Below the pieces are notes generated by a model. The model did no database searches. It saw only the letters and a list, made by a program, of their open reading frames with translations, and was not told the DNA's origin. Positions 6,550-6,668 of a stretch of 6,668 nt of DNA are shown one piece after another (positions within the stretch are counted from its first letter, which is position 1; every line of letters begins with the position of its first letter). This DNA is from UBA7236 sp964638865 (GTDB lineage: Bacteria; Bacteroidota; Bacteroidia; Chitinophagales; BACL12). The stretch covers positions 1-6,668 of the forward strand of contig CAZXBG010000178.1 in NCBI GenBank assembly GCA_964638865.1. Direction: 5' to 3'. The position numbers and the translations under genes are program-made.

Positions 6550-6668
6550 TTATAGGATTTCCCACGCAGAGGATGCAAAGGCAGTGTCATCACGCCAATT
6601 AAATAAATATACAGTGAGACGCTGCCGATCCCATTTCAGCAGCGTTTCACCATTCTGCTCGAATTGGA
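6550..6668 (-). CDS. Partial CDS, C-terminal 38 residues of an unrecognised protein
   Basis: An open minus-strand frame enters from beyond the right edge and ends at TAA (6552 to 6550). The visible residues include NGETLLKWDRQRLTVY, then LFNWRDD, and end in SSAWEIL. Three tryptophans and charged/aromatic alternation give it the look of a real protein tail rather than random translation, and the other two minus-strand frames are closed by stops close to the edge. GC content over 6561-6668 is about 48% by hand count, visibly above the flanking AT-rich sequence. No family was recognised. It runs in the same direction as the outer-membrane pair but is 183 bp away. It could be an intact gene's end or a remnant. 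Confidence 0.6.
   Translation of the reverse strand, partial: QFEQNGETLLKWDRQRLTVYLFNWRDDTAFASSAWEIL

Noticed and set aside
6564..6584. CGCAGAGGA/TGCAAAGGC near-repeat considered as an intergenic repeat element
   Set aside because: Only two imperfect units are present and the stretch is accounted for by codons of the partial minus-strand gene.
6614..6650. Hairpin near the right edge considered as an intrinsic terminator
   Set aside because: No T-run follows it on either strand and it falls within an open coding frame.

Overview
The window looks like chromosomal DNA of a member of the Bacteroidota. The evidence is AT-rich sequence, TAnnTTTG-type -7 boxes upstream of genes, start codons mostly without Shine-Dalgarno sequences, a PorV/PorQ-like outer-membrane protein, and a helix-hairpin-helix plus beta-barrel protein of a kind typical of this phylum. 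Genus and species cannot be told from the sequence; Chitinophagales or Sphingobacteriia-like lineages would fit.

Layout, left to right. (1) Positions 1-105 hold a heptanucleotide tandem array (CTCATTA on the + strand). It is cut by the window edge and runs directly into the 3' end of lepA. (2) lepA (elongation factor 4) lies on the minus strand at 93-1886. Its -7 box overlaps an upstream in-frame TTG, so the ATG at 1886 is the better start. (3) A divergent control region of about 200 bp (1887-2089) carries the lepA promoter, a palindrome, an 11-bp direct repeat and a promoter for the next gene. (4) Two tandem paralogous RDD-family membrane proteins lie on the plus strand at 2090-2623 and 2767-3309. 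The second probably starts at a TTG that aligns with the ATG of the first. (5) A strong hairpin with T-runs (3331-3368) separates these genes from a converging minus-strand pair. (6) The minus-strand pair has a PorV/PorQ-like protein first (6366 to 5548), then 3 bp, then a secreted HHH/beta-barrel protein (5544 to 3394), both expressed from a promoter near 6417-6424. (7) An AT-rich spacer follows, and then the C-terminal 38 codons of an unrecognised minus-strand gene that enters from beyond the right edge (6550-6668).

How the genes relate. lepA is a housekeeping translation GTPase. The RDD pair is a local duplication of a small inner-membrane protein of unknown or transport-related role. The minus-strand pair is an outer-membrane unit whose members are likely translationally linked. 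No mobile element, CRISPR array, tRNA or rRNA was seen. The most unusual items are the heptamer array that has replaced the end of lepA, the very uneven divergence of the two RDD paralogs, the tightly coupled outer-membrane pair, and the GC-richer partial gene at the right edge.
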